A stretch of DNA of 7,585 nt from an uncultured Mollicutes bacterium (GTDB lineage Bacteria > Bacillota_I > Bacilli_A > Acholeplasmatales > Anaeroplasmataceae). The position numbers and the translations under genes were made by a program. Below are positions 6,128 through 7,585 of this stretch, piece by piece (the first letter of the stretch is position 1; every line of letters begins with the position of its first letter). The notes below the pieces were generated by a model. The model worked only from the letters and a program-made list of their open reading frames with translations. It searched no databases and had not been told where the DNA came from. Location: positions 1-7,585 of the forward strand of contig CALCWU010000246.1 in the NCBI GenBank assembly GCA_937905855.1, in the 5' to 3' direction.

Positions 6128-6138
6128 AATCTTTAAAA

Positions 6139-7422
6139 TTAATCAATATATTTTGCATTATCTAATAAGAATTGAATCATCTTATCATAAGCAATTTGAT
6201 TGAAATATTGGTAGCCATTTTTAGCAACTAAATCTTCTGGCTTTTCGCCTTCCTTAGCTTGCTTTGCGGCAAATTCCTTTAATTCTTCCTCAGTTGGAGT
6301 AAGCTTTTCAGCCTCAACTAATTTACCAAATACTAATGAGAATAATGCTTGACGAGCGCCTTGCTTTTCAGTTTCTTCATCAAATTTTTCTTTTGTAATA
6401 TTCATTAAACCAAGGAATGTTTCAAATGGAATATTATACATCTTTGCTTGGTTTTCATATTGAGCACGAATTTGGTCTACTCTTTCTTTTACAAGAGTTT
6501 CAGGCATATCACAAACTGTATTATCTAAAATAGTATTGATAATTGTGTCAACTTGACGATCCTTCTCGCTTGTCTTCTTATTTGCTTCAATTGAATCCTT
6601 TTTATTTTTCTTTAAATCATCAATAGTTTTTACACCATCAATTTTTAAGCTTTCAACAAAGGCATCAGTTAATTCAGGTAAAACGTTAGCTAAAACCTTA
6701 TGAACACTTACTTTGAAAACTGCAGCTTTACCAGCTAAATCCTTTGCACCATAATTTTCTGGGAAAGTAACATTAACATCCTTAGTTTCGCCAGCCTTCA
6801 TTCCAACCATTTGGTCCTCAAAACCTGGAATAAATTGACCAGAACCAATTTTTAACTCGTAATCCTTAGCAGAACCGCCTTCAAATACCTTGCCATCAAC
6901 GCTTCCTTCAAAATCAAATACTGCATAATCACCATTAGCAATTGTTTGTTCTTCCTTTTCTACCTTAGTAGAATGAGCTGATAAAACAGCTTTAATGGCA
7001 TCATCAATTTCAGAATCAGTAGCTGATAAAACAGCTTTTTTAACTTCAATACCTTTATACTCAGGTAAATTAAACTCAGGAGTTACATCAAAAGTTAATG
7101 AAACCTTGAAATTCTTATCTGGTCCAAAATCATCACCAACTTCAGGAACATAATTTCCAAGTACCTTTTGAGCTAATTCCTTGTCATCAAAAATTTCTTT
7201 TACTTTATTGTTTAAAACAATATTAATTGCTTCCTCATATAATGCAGCTGTTCCATATGTCTTTTCATATACTGAACGTGGTGCATGTCCCTTACGGAAA
7301 CCTTTTATTGTAGCATTTGCATTTACCTTTACAAATGCTTCATCAACTGCTTTTTTAAATTCATCAGCAGTTACATCAAATGTAGCCTTCATACGACTTT
7401 TTTCTAACTTTTCAGTAACCAT
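6139..7422 (-). CDS. tig: Trigger factor, ribosome-associated chaperone
   Basis: 427 aa from the ATG at 7422, the usual family length. It binds the ribosome near the exit tunnel, shields nascent chains and has FKBP-type prolyl isomerase activity. The ribosome-docking signature GFRKGHAP is at residues 41-48 in the N-terminal domain. The FKBP domain covers about 163-243 (NGDYAVFDFEGSVDGKVFEGG, then GSGQFIPGFEDQMVGMKAGE), followed by the long helical C-terminal chaperone domain. The start is chosen by homology: MVTEKLEKSRMKATFDV matches the normal N-terminus. A 27-residue extension to a TTG at 7503 is open but unlike the family, so it is rejected. No Shine-Dalgarno is adjacent to the chosen ATG; AGGAGG lies about 60 bases upstream at 7486-7481 (see the leader). 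It has its own promoter and terminator. In Bacillus tig is followed by clpX and lon; here lon follows directly. Confidence 0.95.
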   Translation of the reverse strand: MVTEKLEKSRMKATFDVTADEFKKAVDEAFVKVNANATIKGFRKGHAPRSVYEKTYGTAALYEEAINIVLNNKVKEIFDDKELAQKVLGNYVPEVGDDFGPDKNFKVSLTFDVTPEFNLPEYKGIEVKKAVLSATDSEIDDAIKAVLSAHSTKVEKEEQTIANGDYAVFDFEGSVDGKVFEGGSAKDYELKIGSGQFIPGFEDQMVGMKAGETKDVNVTFPENYGAKDLAGKAAVFKVSVHKVLANVLPELTDAFVESLKIDGVKTIDDLKKNKKDSIEANKKTSEKDRQVDTIINTILDNTVCDMPETLVKERVDQIRAQYENQAKMYNIPFETFLGLMNITKEKFDEETEKQGARQALFSLVFGKLVEAEKLTPTEEELKEFAAKQAKEGEKPEDLVAKNGYQYFNQIAYDKMIQFLLDNAKYID

Positions 7423-7525
7423 ACAAATAACGCGCAGACGGAGACCATATTTCTTTAAAAAAATATGTAGGAAATCTGCTCCTCCTATATATTTAATCTC
7501 CAATTCCTAAATAAATTAAAGTCCA
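7423..7525 (-). promoter_or_regulatory. Long structured 5' leader of tig with a displaced ribosome binding site
   Basis: From the predicted transcription start (about 7525) to the tig ATG is about 100 bases. AGGAGG (7486-7481) is the strongest Shine-Dalgarno in the window but has no ATG, GTG or TTG at normal distance. Between it and the tig ATG there is an inverted repeat GCAGA/TCTGC (7479-7475 with 7438-7434) enclosing a 7-bp CATATTT/AAATATG hairpin (7467-7461 with 7452-7446). Folding these would bring AGGAGG to about 12 bases from the ATG. An alternative GGAG/CTCC pairing (7482-7479 with 7443-7440) would instead cover part of the Shine-Dalgarno. These are hand-found pairings without energy calculation. 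Confidence 0.45.
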
Positions 7526-7531
7526 TAAATT

Positions 7532-7561
7532 ATTATATCATATTTTTATTTTAAATGTAAT
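7532..7561 (-). promoter_or_regulatory. Promoter of tig
   Basis: The minus strand carries a perfect extended -10, TGATATAAT, with the hexamer TATAAT at 7537-7532. A plausible -35 ATTACA (7561-7556) lies 18 bases upstream. This is the best -10 in the window and fits a strongly expressed housekeeping gene. The start is expected near 7525. Confidence 0.7.
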
Positions 7562-7567
7562 ATTACA
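7556..7567. repeat. 12-bp palindrome over the tig -35 region
   Basis: TGTAATATTACA is a perfect palindrome whose right half, read on the minus strand, is the -35 hexamer ATTACA. It could be a repressor operator. It is short and made mostly of A and T, so chance is a real alternative. Confidence 0.3.
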
Positions 7568-7585
7568 AAAAGAGTTTTAAAAATA

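Noticed and set aside
7404..7448. ATG at 7448 upstream of tig as a start
   Set aside because: It is out of frame with trigger factor, has no clear Shine-Dalgarno and stops after 14 codons.
7423..7503. TTG start at 7503 giving trigger factor a 27-residue extension
   Set aside because: The extension is unlike any trigger factor N-terminus and would place the AGGAGG inside the coding sequence; ATG 7422 fits the family start.
7181..7510. Plus-strand open frame of 109 codons opposite tig
   Set aside because: It lies entirely antisense to the conserved trigger factor N-terminal domain and its leader, has no family resemblance, and is a shadow of tig.

Overview
The window is AT-rich and densely packed, with short intergenic gaps, good Shine-Dalgarno sites and sigma-A-type promoters. 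It looks like chromosomal DNA of a low-GC Bacillota. A CotY/CotZ-like spore coat gene fragment suggests a spore former. The combination with a DUF1836 gene and very AT-rich codon use fits a gut Bacilli/Erysipelotrichia-type or Turicibacter-like organism, but that placement is inference. TGA is used as a stop and TGG as Trp, so the code is the standard bacterial one. I see no mobile element, CRISPR array, tRNA or rRNA.

Layout from left to right. (1) The 3' end of a cysteine-rich coat protein gene on the + strand, closed by a strong hairpin terminator. (2) Two small minus-strand genes: an unrecognised 100-aa protein, and a 172-aa SGNH/GDSL-like protein that has lost its catalytic Ser and His. 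(3) A divergent promoter region, then a DUF1836 gene on the + strand. That gene converges on a minus-strand LysR-regulator/RluA-type pseudouridine synthase operon, and the two sides share one bidirectional terminator that contains both stop codons. (4) lon, encoding the ATP-dependent protease. (5) tig, encoding trigger factor. Both are on the minus strand, each with its own promoter and terminator, and clpX is not between them.

The protein-quality-control pair is the best-understood part: trigger factor folds nascent chains at the ribosome and Lon degrades damaged proteins. Both genes have abnormal starts. In lon, the well-placed Shine-Dalgarno and ATG are one base out of frame with a clearly conserved Lon N-terminus, which has no ATG, GTG or TTG of its own before an internal TTG. 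In tig, the strong Shine-Dalgarno lies about 60 bases upstream of the homology-supported ATG, separated by a potential hairpin. The lon promoter also carries a 10-bp inverted repeat around its -35 box. No clearly new multi-gene system is visible; these start anomalies, the operator-like repeats and the SGNH pseudoenzyme are what deserve a second look.
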